From: Emcibacter sp.
GTDB taxonomy: Bacteria; Pseudomonadota; Alphaproteobacteria; Sphingomonadales; Emcibacteraceae
Direction: 5' to 3'
Assembly (NCBI GenBank): GCA_021741205.1
Contig: JAIOYI010000002.1
Location: forward strand, 186,001-250,000
DNA: 64,000 nt
The first letter of the stretch is position 1. Each line of letters begins with the position of its first letter. The notes beneath the pieces are model-generated. The model made no database searches. It was not told the DNA's origin and saw only the letters and a program-made list of their open reading frames with translations. Both the position numbers and the translations under genes were made by a program. Below, one piece after another: positions 57,139 to 64,000 of the stretch.

Positions 57139-57190
57139 TATGATCCCTTAAATAATTAAATAAACTTATGATTGCTTTAGGTGTAAAGAT

Positions 57191-57862
57191 ATGACTGTTT
57201 TAAAAACTATCAAGATGTTTGCGACATCTTTGTTATTTATAGCGATTAACGCATCGATTGTTATGGCCAATAATTATACAGTTTTGGTCTTCGGTGACAG
57301 CTTGACCGCAGGTTATGGGCTTTTCCCAGAGCAAAGCTTTACCGCACAGTTAGAGCAAAAATTAAAACAAGATGGTTATGCCGTGACAGTTATTAATGCA
57401 AGTGTATCTGGTGACACATCCTCTGGTGGTGTTGCTAGACTTCCTTGGGTTTTGTCTGGCACCAAACCTGATCTTGTAATTGTGGAACTTGGTGCAAATG
57501 ATGCCTTACGGGGTATTGCCCCAGAGATTACCCGTGCAAATATGGATATAATCTTGTCCTATCTCAACAATAATAAAATCAAAACTATCGTTGCAGGTAT
57601 GCTATCCCCCCCTAATATGGGCGCAGAATATAGCGCAGAATTTAACCGAATTTTTCCTGAATTATCTACCCAATATAATCATATGTTATACCCATTTTTT
57701 CTAGAAGATGTCGCAGGAGAACCATCTTTAAATCAATATGATGCCATGCATCCCAATGCGGAAGGTGTTGCGGTTATTGTCTCCAAAATTATGCCTTATA
57801 TCTTAAAAGCACTAGCAATTCCCTCTCTTATACAAGAACCATCCTCTCCCTTATCGCAATAA
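57191..57862 (+). CDS. tesA: Arylesterase/lysophospholipase, TesA-type SGNH hydrolase
   Basis: 223 residues with signal peptide (MTVLKTIKMFATSLLFIAINASIVMA) and the SGNH blocks: VLVFGDSLTAGYGL (nucleophile Ser), NASVSGDTSSGG, VIVELGANDALRG and DAMHPNAEGVAVI (catalytic Asp-His). It matches E. coli TesA (thioesterase I / protease I / lysophospholipase L1). Periplasmic. Followed by a 247-bp gap that contains a structured RNA candidate. Confidence 0.92.
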   Translation: MTVLKTIKMFATSLLFIAINASIVMANNYTVLVFGDSLTAGYGLFPEQSFTAQLEQKLKQDGYAVTVINASVSGDTSSGGVARLPWVLSGTKPDLVIVELGANDALRGIAPEITRANMDIILSYLNNNKIKTIVAGMLSPPNMGAEYSAEFNRIFPELSTQYNHMLYPFFLEDVAGEPSLNQYDAMHPNAEGVAVIVSKIMPYILKALAIPSLIQEPSSPLSQ

Positions 57863-57949
57863 AATGACCTTTCACCGCAGGAGACTTTTATTCACCTCAA
57901 ATAAAGTGCAATTTATTGTTAAGAAATACGCAAACTACAGAATTATTCG

Positions 57950-58056
57950 TAGACAACAAGACAGGTGAAATTACTTTTAAATGGTAATTCCCTACTACCC
58001 CTCACATCTGTCTTGCCGAAGCAAGCTCCTTACCCCGGGGCTTGCTTCTTTTTTTG
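57950..58056 (+). ncRNA. Candidate intergenic small RNA with strong terminator
   Basis: About 105 bases. CAAGACAG (57957-57964) pairs with CTGTCTTG (58008-58015), extended by GTGA (57965-57968) with TCAC (58002-58005). Inside, AATTAC (57969-57974) pairs with GTAATT (57984-57989), leaving an unpaired CCCTACTACCCC. The terminator is a nine-bp stem GAAGCAAGC / GCTTGCTTC (58018-58026, 58040-58048) followed by seven or eight T. A weak promoter (TTGTTA at about 57917, CAGAAT 16 bases later) precedes it. It does not match 4.5S, 6S or tmRNA. The 5' end is inferred. The hairpin could instead simply terminate tesA, but the compensatory-looking outer stem argues for an RNA. Confidence 0.5.
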
Positions 58057-58109
58057 TTTTTTTTAATTAAACATCACACTCTTAAAATATTTCGGTTATC
58101 ATAGTTCTT

Positions 58110-58874
58110 ATGAAACTAAATTATTTCCAGATGGGCACGGGTCCAACCCTGATTATTTTGCATGGTCTTTTCGGATCGGCCAGCAATTTCCGCACCCTTG
58201 TCAAATATTTCAGCCCCCATTACACAGTCTATTGTCTGGATTTAAGAAATCACGGCAATTCCCCCCATGATAATGACACATCATTTGAAGCCATGGCGTC
58301 AGATATTATTGAATTCATGGATGATCATACCTTAAATAATGTGGCTCTCATGGGCCATTCTCTTGGTGGTAAAGTTGCTATGCAGGTGGCCTTAAATTTT
58401 CAGTCCCGCATATCAAAGCTCATCATTGGTGATATTGCCCCTGTCGCCTATCCTCATCATCATGACCAAATATTCGAAGGACTAAGCGCCGTTAGTCGAC
58501 TTGCACCGACCTCTCGCAAGGAAGCGGAAAAAATCTTAGCGGACTATGTTGATACCCATGAAGTAAGGCTGTTTCTCCTAACTAATCTTACGCGAAACGA
58601 GGATAATAAATTTATTTGGCGCATTAATGTGGATGGACTTCATAAGGGATATGAAAATATTGCAACTGCCCCCAACGGCGCACCTTTTTACGGCAAAAGC
58701 CTGTTTATTCGGGGATCTTTGTCCCATTATGTGAAAGATGATTATTTTGAAGCGATTTACGACCTCTTTCCCAAAGCAGAAATTACCACCCTAGAAGGCG
58801 CTGGTCACTGGCTTCATGCGGAAAAACCCGTTGAATATGCTGAAATGGTTTTGAATTTTTTAGATGAGGAATGA
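58110..58874 (+). CDS. Alpha/beta-hydrolase (YbfF-like esterase)
   Basis: 254 residues: oxyanion hole LHGLFGSASNFRTLVKYF, DLRNHGNSPHDNDTSFEAMASDI, nucleophile elbow VALMGHSLGGKVAMQVAL, and catalytic His in LEGAGHWLHAEKPVEYAEMVLNFL. Close in layout to E. coli YbfF, a palmitoyl-CoA/short-ester hydrolase. It overlaps panE by four bases (ATGA). Actual substrate unknown. Confidence 0.85.
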   Translation: MKLNYFQMGTGPTLIILHGLFGSASNFRTLVKYFSPHYTVYCLDLRNHGNSPHDNDTSFEAMASDIIEFMDDHTLNNVALMGHSLGGKVAMQVALNFQSRISKLIIGDIAPVAYPHHHDQIFEGLSAVSRLAPTSRKEAEKILADYVDTHEVRLFLLTNLTRNEDNKFIWRINVDGLHKGYENIATAPNGAPFYGKSLFIRGSLSHYVKDDYFEAIYDLFPKAEITTLEGAGHWLHAEKPVEYAEMVLNFLDEE

Positions 58875-59803
58875 TAATGCGTATCGCAATCATGGGCAGC
58901 GGCGGTATGGGGGGATTTCTTGGTGCAAAGCTTGCCCTTGTAGGGCACAATGTCACCTTCATCGCCCGTGGAGCGCATAAGAATGCCATCAATTCCAATG
59001 GCCTTAAATTATTATCACAGGACGGCGACATCCATATTTACCCCGCGCAGGCTTATGAAAATACGGATAATATAGCGCCCGTTGACCTTATCCTTTTTTG
59101 TGTAAAACTTTATGATACTGAGACTGCGGCCCGCAGCTGTTTACCCCTTATGACTAAGGACAGCTTTATTCTTACCTTGCAAAATGGCGTAGAATCCGTC
59201 GATCTTATTTCAAATATTGTGGGAAAAGGCAGAACCCTTGGCGGATCCATTTATGTATCGGCCAATATTAAATCTCCCGGCATCATCACACATTCGGGCG
59301 GCAACAATACCATTCATTTTGCAGAATTTGATCACAAACCAAGTCACAGAATAGAAATACTCGAAAATATTCTAGCAGAAGCCGGATTAAATCCAGTACA
59401 CGCCAAAAATATGGACGTTATGCTCTGGTCTAAATTTGTTGTGCTTTCTGCCAATGCAGCCCTAGGCACATTGACCAATCTTGGTGCGGTAAGCTTATGT
59501 CATAATCCCGACACTAAGGAATTATTCAAGCAAGCCATGTATGAGGTTTTTAATCTGGCTCAGGCTATGGACATTATTTTACCCACAGATATTATAGACA
59601 AAAACCTTGCCATGATCGCTTCCTTAAATGAGAAAAGTGATCTTATTTCATCACAATGTCTGGATTTTCGGGCGGGTAAAAAACTTGAACTGGAATGGAT
59701 TCAAGGCACAATTCACAGGCTTGGTCAAAAACATGCCATAAAAACGCCCATCAATTCCACAGCCTATGTAGCGTTAAAAAGATTTTCTGAAGGGACAAAT
59801 TAA
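58871..59803 (+). CDS. panE: 2-dehydropantoate 2-reductase (ketopantoate reductase)
   Basis: NADPH-dependent reduction of ketopantoate in pantothenate synthesis. 310 residues. Rossmann motif IAIMGSGGMGGFLGAKLALVGHNVTFIARG, then ILTLQNGVESVD, the catalytic Lys region in MLWSKFVVLSANAALGTLTNLG, and C-terminal QCLDFRAGKKLELEWIQGTIHRLG. The start can be 58871, overlapping the hydrolase stop, or ATG 58877. Paralogues of this family occur with other substrates, so panE is probable, not certain. Confidence 0.85.
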   Translation: MIMRIAIMGSGGMGGFLGAKLALVGHNVTFIARGAHKNAINSNGLKLLSQDGDIHIYPAQAYENTDNIAPVDLILFCVKLYDTETAARSCLPLMTKDSFILTLQNGVESVDLISNIVGKGRTLGGSIYVSANIKSPGIITHSGGNNTIHFAEFDHKPSHRIEILENILAEAGLNPVHAKNMDVMLWSKFVVLSANAALGTLTNLGAVSLCHNPDTKELFKQAMYEVFNLAQAMDIILPTDIIDKNLAMIASLNEKSDLISSQCLDFRAGKKLELEWIQGTIHRLGQKHAIKTPINSTAYVALKRFSEGTN

Positions 59804-59811
59804 ATTGTCCT

Positions 59812-60975
59812 TTACAACTTTTTTCTGATTTTTTGGACAGCTTGGATAATTTCACCCACGGCAAAATCAACCTCTTCAACGGTCGTCATCCGGCCAAGCC
59901 CCAAACGGAATGAGGATTTTATTTGATCCTTACTAAGGTCTAGCGCCCGCAAAACATGGGACGTTTCCACTTTTCCCGAAGCGCAGGCCGACCCACTGGA
60001 AAATGCAATATTACGAAGCTCTTTGATCAATTGATCTGCCGTCACATCTTTAAGAGTAAAATTTAGATTACCGGGATACCGATGTTGATCTGATCCATTT
60101 AAAGAAATTCCATCACATTCTTTCAAAAGAGATGTTTTAATTTTTTCTGCTAAATGAGCAATATGATCATAATCCTGTGTCATCTCGGTTCTTGCAATAT
60201 CACAAGCCGCCCCAAGCCCCGCACATAAGGCAGGCGACAATGTGCCAGACCGAAATCCCCGTTCCTGTCCTCCGCCGTCAAATAGGGCAAAGGGACTGAG
60301 CTTACTATGGTTACTGATATAGAGAGCGCCAACCCCCTTTGGACCATAGGTTTTATGTCCTGAAATACTTAATAAATCTATGGGAGATGCCCCCACATCA
60401 AGAGAAATTTTTCCCACCGCCTGTGCCGCATCCGTATGAAAAATAATATCTCTTTCGGCACAAATTTCAGCTATTTTATAAATATCCTGAATCACACCAA
60501 TTTCATTATTAACCGCCATAACAGAAACAAGAGACGTCTTAGATTGTAGCGCATGTGATAGGTCATCAAGGTTAATCAGCCCCTCCTTATTCACGGGCAA
60601 ATAAGTAACCAGAAAGCCAGACCGTTCAAGAGTTTTAAAACATTCAAGAAGACTACTATGCTCGGTTGCAACGGTAATGATATGATTTTTTTGAGGGTAG
60701 GCCGCATAAGCAATACCCTTAATGGCTAGATTATTGGATTCTGTAGCGCCCGATGTGAATATGATCTCGTCTGGCTCCGCACCAATTAAGTCCGCCACTT
60801 GTCTGCGCCCCATATCCACGCCTGCCAAAGCCTCCCAACCATAGGCATGGCTCAAGGAATGAGGATTACCAAATTTTTCCGTAAAATAAGGCATCATAGC
60901 CTTCAACACCCTTGGATCAAGGGGCGTTGTAGCCTGATTATCCAGATATAGGGGAAATTTCAGAGCGGACATCAT
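59812..60975 (-). CDS. iscS: Cysteine desulfurase, IscS-like
   Basis: PLP enzyme taking sulfur from cysteine for Fe-S clusters and tRNA thiolation. 387 residues: PLYLDNQATTPLDPRVLKAMMPYF, IFTSGATESNNLAIKG, the PLP-lysine in LLSISGHKTYGPKGVGAL, GGGQERGFRSGTL and the catalytic Cys loop AFSSGSACASGKVETSHVLRAL. It is closer to IscS than its upstream neighbour is, but lacks the C-terminal IscU-contact tail of E. coli IscS. It overlaps the preceding desulfurase by four bases (ATGA). No iscU or suf gene lies within the window downstream; panE is convergent. Confidence 0.88.
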   Translation of the reverse strand: MMSALKFPLYLDNQATTPLDPRVLKAMMPYFTEKFGNPHSLSHAYGWEALAGVDMGRRQVADLIGAEPDEIIFTSGATESNNLAIKGIAYAAYPQKNHIITVATEHSSLLECFKTLERSGFLVTYLPVNKEGLINLDDLSHALQSKTSLVSVMAVNNEIGVIQDIYKIAEICAERDIIFHTDAAQAVGKISLDVGASPIDLLSISGHKTYGPKGVGALYISNHSKLSPFALFDGGGQERGFRSGTLSPALCAGLGAACDIARTEMTQDYDHIAHLAEKIKTSLLKECDGISLNGSDQHRYPGNLNFTLKDVTADQLIKELRNIAFSSGSACASGKVETSHVLRALDLSKDQIKSSFRLGLGRMTTVEEVDFAVGEIIQAVQKIRKKL

Positions 60976-62084
60976 ATTGTCTTCTTTTTTCTGCTATAAA
61001 TTTTTTTCCAAGCTACAATAAAAGCCTCCACATCCTCTTTTGTCGTTTCAAATCCAAGACTTACACGAATCGTTGACAGAGCCTGTTCAACCCCACCTCC
61101 CATGGCAGCAACAACATGAGAGGGCTTTACCTTACCCGATGAGCAGGCAGACCCCGAACTCACACAAATACCTTCAAGATCAAAGGCCATGACTTGGATT
61201 TCACTCGTAACATGCGGCATTAAGATGGTGGATGTATTGGGTAGTCTTTGTGACTGCGCCCCATAAAATACGGCGTCCCTAGCATAGGCCGCAATTTCTC
61301 GCTCCATATAATCCCGTAATTGTCTAAGGCTATCCATTTTTTGCCGTTGATCTGGCACTAAACTCACAGCCTTTGCAAATCCTGCAATGCCCGCAATATT
61401 TTCTGTACCAGAACGTCTGCCTACTTCTTGACCTCCGCCCAGAATAATGGGGTCAATATTTATTTTTTCTAAGGCAACCAAAGCTCCCACCCCTTGGGGA
61501 CCTCCTATTTTATGGGCAGAAAGCGACAACATATCAACGCCAAGCGCCCTAAAATCCAGCGAAATCTTGCCCAAGGCCTGAATGGCATCACAGTGGAAAT
61601 AGGCCCCCGCATCATGGGTGATGTCTGCAAGATTCTTAATATCCTGAATAACACCAGTTTCGTTATTGGCCAGCATAATAGAAACAAGCGTATGAGGCCC
61701 AGAATTCTTAAGACGTTCTTTTAAGTCGTCCGCTGAAACATATCCCATGCTATCCACGGGCAATATATCTATTGTTCCTGTAAAGTTATCCCTGAGCCTA
61801 AGAATTGAATCATGTTCTATGGCTGATATAATAATATGATCAAGACCCGTTATCTTTGCGGCGATATTGTTGGCCTCTGTTCCGCCACTGGTAAAAATAA
61901 TTTTTTGAGGACGGCAGTTAATAATTTTTGCAATAGTCTGGCGGGATTGTTCCAAAACAGTCTTGGCACGGCGCCCCACCCCATGAACCGATGATGGATT
62001 TCCCCCAATTTTCATCACCCTGACCATTTCTTCTATGACTTCGGGTTTTATGGGGGTTGTCGCATTATGATCCAGATAAATCAT
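60972..62084 (-). CDS. Cysteine desulfurase, NifS-like
   Basis: 370 residues: MIYLDHNATTPIKPEVIEEMVRVMKIGGNPSSVHGVGR, IFTSGGTEANNIAAKI, PLP-lysine in MLSLSAHKIGGPQGVGALVALE, GGGQEVGRRSGTENIAGI and catalytic Cys loop CVSSGSACSSGKVKPSHVV. Such NifS-like enzymes precede IscS/Suf genes in many alphaproteobacteria. It sits one base downstream of cysE and overlaps the next desulfurase, so the three are cotranscribed. The catalytic Cys and Lys are both present, so it should be active. Confidence 0.9.
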   Translation of the reverse strand: MIYLDHNATTPIKPEVIEEMVRVMKIGGNPSSVHGVGRRAKTVLEQSRQTIAKIINCRPQKIIFTSGGTEANNIAAKITGLDHIIISAIEHDSILRLRDNFTGTIDILPVDSMGYVSADDLKERLKNSGPHTLVSIMLANNETGVIQDIKNLADITHDAGAYFHCDAIQALGKISLDFRALGVDMLSLSAHKIGGPQGVGALVALEKINIDPIILGGGQEVGRRSGTENIAGIAGFAKAVSLVPDQRQKMDSLRQLRDYMEREIAAYARDAVFYGAQSQRLPNTSTILMPHVTSEIQVMAFDLEGICVSSGSACSSGKVKPSHVVAAMGGGVEQALSTIRVSLGFETTKEDVEAFIVAWKKIYSRKKKTI

Positions 62085-62085
62085 C

Positions 62086-62841
62086 TTAAGGCGTGGTTTC
62101 TGTTTTAACGGCTTTTGCTGTACTGGCTTTCTTTGGTTTACAGGGTTTTACGGCTTTTTGAACGATATCCCGTACCTCTTTCTCCGCAAGTTCCAGTTCA
62201 AGTTCCTCAACCCTGCTTTTTAGGCCGCAGACCATATCGAAAATACCCTCCAATGACCGCGCAATAGGATCTGGCACATCATTCGTTTGCATACCATAAG
62301 CACAAAAATCTTTAAGCTCTTTGGTATAGGCCGATTGAACGGCCTTGGCGGGTATTCCCACAACCGTCATATTTTCTGAAACGGATTTTACCACAACGGC
62401 ATTTGAGCCAACACGGGCATTTTTTCCAATGGTAATGGGGCCAAGAATTTTTGCCCCCGCACCAACAATAACGCCCTCTTCCAAGGTGGGATGACGTTTT
62501 CCACCCTCCAGCGACGTTCCGCCCAAGGTCACCCCTTGATACAGGGTTACATTATCGCCAACCTCTGCGGTTTCGCCGATAACAACGCCCATACCGTGAT
62601 CGATAAAAACACCTTTTCCTATTTTGGCGCCAGGATGAATTTCTATGCCGCTCAAAAAACGACCAATATGGGATAAAAATCGCCCCAAGGTGGTGAATCC
62701 ATTTTCCCACGCCCAATGTGCCATACGATAATATATCAGCGCATGAACTCCAGGATAAGAAATTAAGGCATCTAGTTTTGATTTTGCAGCGGGATCCCGC
62801 TCCAAAACAACAGAAATATCATGACGCAGATTATCAAACAT
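62086..62841 (-). CDS. cysE: Serine O-acetyltransferase
   Basis: Makes O-acetylserine for cysteine synthesis. 251 residues from ATG 62841 (an open extension to 62910 has no family match). N-terminal SAT helices ([48 protein letters not shown]) are followed by a left-handed beta helix with catalytic [53 protein letters not shown]. The C-terminus is an unusual ~60-residue coiled, Lys-rich tail ([38 protein letters not shown]), longer than the short tail that normally binds CysK. First gene of the cysE-desulfurase operon. Confidence 0.93.
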   Translation of the reverse strand: MFDNLRHDISVVLERDPAAKSKLDALISYPGVHALIYYRMAHWAWENGFTTLGRFLSHIGRFLSGIEIHPGAKIGKGVFIDHGMGVVIGETAEVGDNVTLYQGVTLGGTSLEGGKRHPTLEEGVIVGAGAKILGPITIGKNARVGSNAVVVKSVSENMTVVGIPAKAVQSAYTKELKDFCAYGMQTNDVPDPIARSLEGIFDMVCGLKSRVEELELELAEKEVRDIVQKAVKPCKPKKASTAKAVKTETTP

Positions 62842-62883
62842 TTTTATAATACCTATTTCTCTCTTGCTATTTATATATGCTTT

Positions 62884-62900
62884 TATGGTATAAAACCATA
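62884..62900. promoter_or_regulatory. Dyad upstream of cysE
   Basis: TATGGT-ATAAA-ACCATA, a six-bp perfect inverted repeat with five-base spacer, 43-59 bases before the cysE ATG. A TATAAA core may overlap a -10 box. Candidate operator; regulator unknown. Confidence 0.35.
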
Positions 62901-63049
62901 GATTCGGCAATTCATGCGTAAGCGTTGCAATTATAATAACTCATATAAGTTTAACAGACCACAACGTCAAGAGATGAACTTGATAACAAATATATACACC
63001 CTATATAATCTAATAAGGGTCATTTTAACTTTAAGGAAAATAAACCAAT

Positions 63050-63691
63050 ATGCCTGAAGTCATTTTCAACGGCCCAGATGGGCGTCTTGAGGGTCGTTAT
63101 CAAGAGGGCAAAGGGGATCACCCCCCTATCGCATTGATACTTCATTCTGATCCTCAATTTGGTAGTAATATGAATCATAAAGTTTGTTATTATCTTTATC
63201 ATTCCTTTAAACGCCGGGGATTTTCTGTTCTACGCTTTAATTTCCGTGGTGTTGGACGAAGTCAAGGGATCTATGATGATGGCATTGGCGAATTAAGTGA
63301 TGCAGCGGCAGCATTAGACTGGATACAGTCCCATAATCAAGATGCTTCTAGCTGCTGGGTTGCAGGATATTCATTTGGGGCATGGATTGGAATGCAACTT
63401 TTGATGCGTCGCCCTGAAATAGAAGGCTTTCTCTCGGTTTCTCCACCCGCAAATCTCTATGATTTCAGCTTTCTGGCACCCTGCCCTGCATCTGGTCAAA
63501 TTATTCAAGGTACGGCGGACAATGTTGTAACCGAAAATTCCGTACAAAAACTTGTGGATAAACTAAAAGCTCAGAAAAGCATTACAGTTCAATATAACAA
63601 AATTGAAGGTGCGGATCATCTTTATGTGGATTATCACGCCCCGCTTGTGCAAGAAGTTGACAAATATCTAACCGCACGGCTCGGTTACTAA
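63050..63691 (+). CDS. Alpha/beta-hydrolase, COG2945-like
   Basis: 213 residues: VIFNGPDGRLEGRYQEGKGDHPPIALILHSDPQFGSNMNHKVCYYLYHSFKRRGFSVLRFNFRGVGRSQGIYDDG, nucleophile elbow WVAGYSFGAWIGMQLLMRRP, and catalytic His in KIEGADHLYVDYHAPLVQEV. No signal peptide. In alphaproteobacteria this family often lies beside the desulfurase and Suf genes, as here divergent from cysE, but its role is unknown. It ends four bases past the start of the anmK stop codon on the other strand (63688-63691). Confidence 0.83.
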   Translation: MPEVIFNGPDGRLEGRYQEGKGDHPPIALILHSDPQFGSNMNHKVCYYLYHSFKRRGFSVLRFNFRGVGRSQGIYDDGIGELSDAAAALDWIQSHNQDASSCWVAGYSFGAWIGMQLLMRRPEIEGFLSVSPPANLYDFSFLAPCPASGQIIQGTADNVVTENSVQKLVDKLKAQKSITVQYNKIEGADHLYVDYHAPLVQEVDKYLTARLGY

Positions 63692-64000
63692 TTTTTTTCA
63701 GGTTTATATAAAACGCCCCCCAGGGATGACTGGCTAACACCCGTTGTCCCTGGAAAAGTTATGGGCAGTCCTTTTAGGTGACGACAGGCCAAAAAGGCAA
63801 AAGCTTCAGCTTCGAGAAAATCCCCCTGCCAACCAATCTTTTCCACCACACTCACAGGAATATCATAGCGTTCTAGTCCCGCCATCAACGTCTTATTGTG
63901 GCGACCTCCACCACAAATATAGATATGTTTTGGTTTTTTCGGACAATGCGTAATCGCCGTATGAATGGATTTTACGGTAAATTCCAATAGGGTTGCTGCG
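63688..64000 (-). CDS. anmK: Anhydro-N-acetylmuramic acid kinase, N-terminal part outside window
   Basis: Phosphorylates and opens anhydro-MurNAc in peptidoglycan recycling. Only about 104 C-terminal residues are inside: AATLLEFTVKSIHTAI, IYICGGGRHNKTLMAGLERY, WQGDFLEAEAFAFLACRHLKGLPITFPGTTGVSQSSLGGVLYKPEKN, where GDxxEAxAFA and the FPGTTG motif are diagnostic. The frame stays open to the window edge. Confidence 0.93.
   Translation of the reverse strand, partial: AATLLEFTVKSIHTAITHCPKKPKHIYICGGGRHNKTLMAGLERYDIPVSVVEKIGWQGDFLEAEAFAFLACRHLKGLPITFPGTTGVSQSSLGGVLYKPEKN

Noticed and set aside
57950..58056. 4.5S (SRP) RNA or 6S RNA as identity of the sRNA candidate
   Set aside because: The conserved SRP GGAAGCAGC-type loop and the long 6S open-bubble helix are both absent.

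Overview
The window is a gene-dense stretch of chromosome from an AT-rich alphaproteobacterium. Lineage markers are a CcrM-type GANTC methyltransferase directly after rnhB, a petABC cytochrome bc1 operon, the ubiK-ybjN-proC set divergent from lgt-midA-pgeF, and an rpmE/MsbA-type ABC exporter pair. No rRNA, tRNA, CRISPR, phage, transposon or defence island was found. Order-level placement (for example Kordiimonadales or Emcibacterales) is a guess.

Layout. 1-6750: branched-chain 2-oxoacid dehydrogenase operon (E1alpha, E1beta, E2, E3, minus strand) with a divergent Lrp/AsnC regulator, leucine dehydrogenase and a second Lrp/AsnC gene. 6750-12120: a penicillin-acylase-type hydrolase, a fused molybdopterin-binding/MobA-like protein, XdhC and a VOC protein. 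12250-17910: argG, a secreted beta-propeller protein, ilvE with a divergent MarR gene, proC and ybjN. 17900-25100: ubiK, then lgt-midA-pgeF, prs, rplY, pth, ychF and a MaoC-like dehydratase. 25150-27790: petABC. 28200-34520: a deacetylase-like protein, trmL, hemF, a lipase-like hydrolase, CCA transferase, CoA-pyrophosphatase-type Nudix, DUF1285 and GNAT. 34660-40000: phosphate-type porin with a Pho box, a siroheme reductase with its DUF934 partner, and a choice-of-anchor I protein. 40150-50320: rnhB, ccrM, VOC, ghrA, efp, suhB, an ExbB/OmpA envelope module, an ABC exporter and rpmE. 50395-64000: M16 peptidase, rluA, ybbP-ybbA with divergent tesA, an sRNA candidate, a hydrolase and panE, two cysteine desulfurases with cysE, a hydrolase and anmK.

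Together the first and third blocks take leucine, isoleucine and valine to branched-chain acyl-CoA. Leucine dehydrogenase or IlvE deaminates, the BKD complex decarboxylates, and Lrp-type proteins probably sense the amino acids. A sulfur theme (siroheme sulfite reductase, CysE, two desulfurases) and an envelope theme (Lgt, OmpA/ExbB, porin, AnmK, YbbAP) also recur.

Most of the window is conserved housekeeping DNA. What looks new is regulatory: five GANTC sites in 97 bp before ccrM; four 11-bp-phased Pho-box units before the porin; a structured intergenic sRNA candidate after tesA; a 21-bp tandem repeat between leucine dehydrogenase and an lrp gene, whose 13-bp core recurs between ilvE and a marR gene; and dyads before the pet, exbB-like and cysE genes. 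I see no convincing undescribed multi-gene system. The nearest candidate is the ExbB-like/OmpA-like envelope module at 45.1-48.1 kb.
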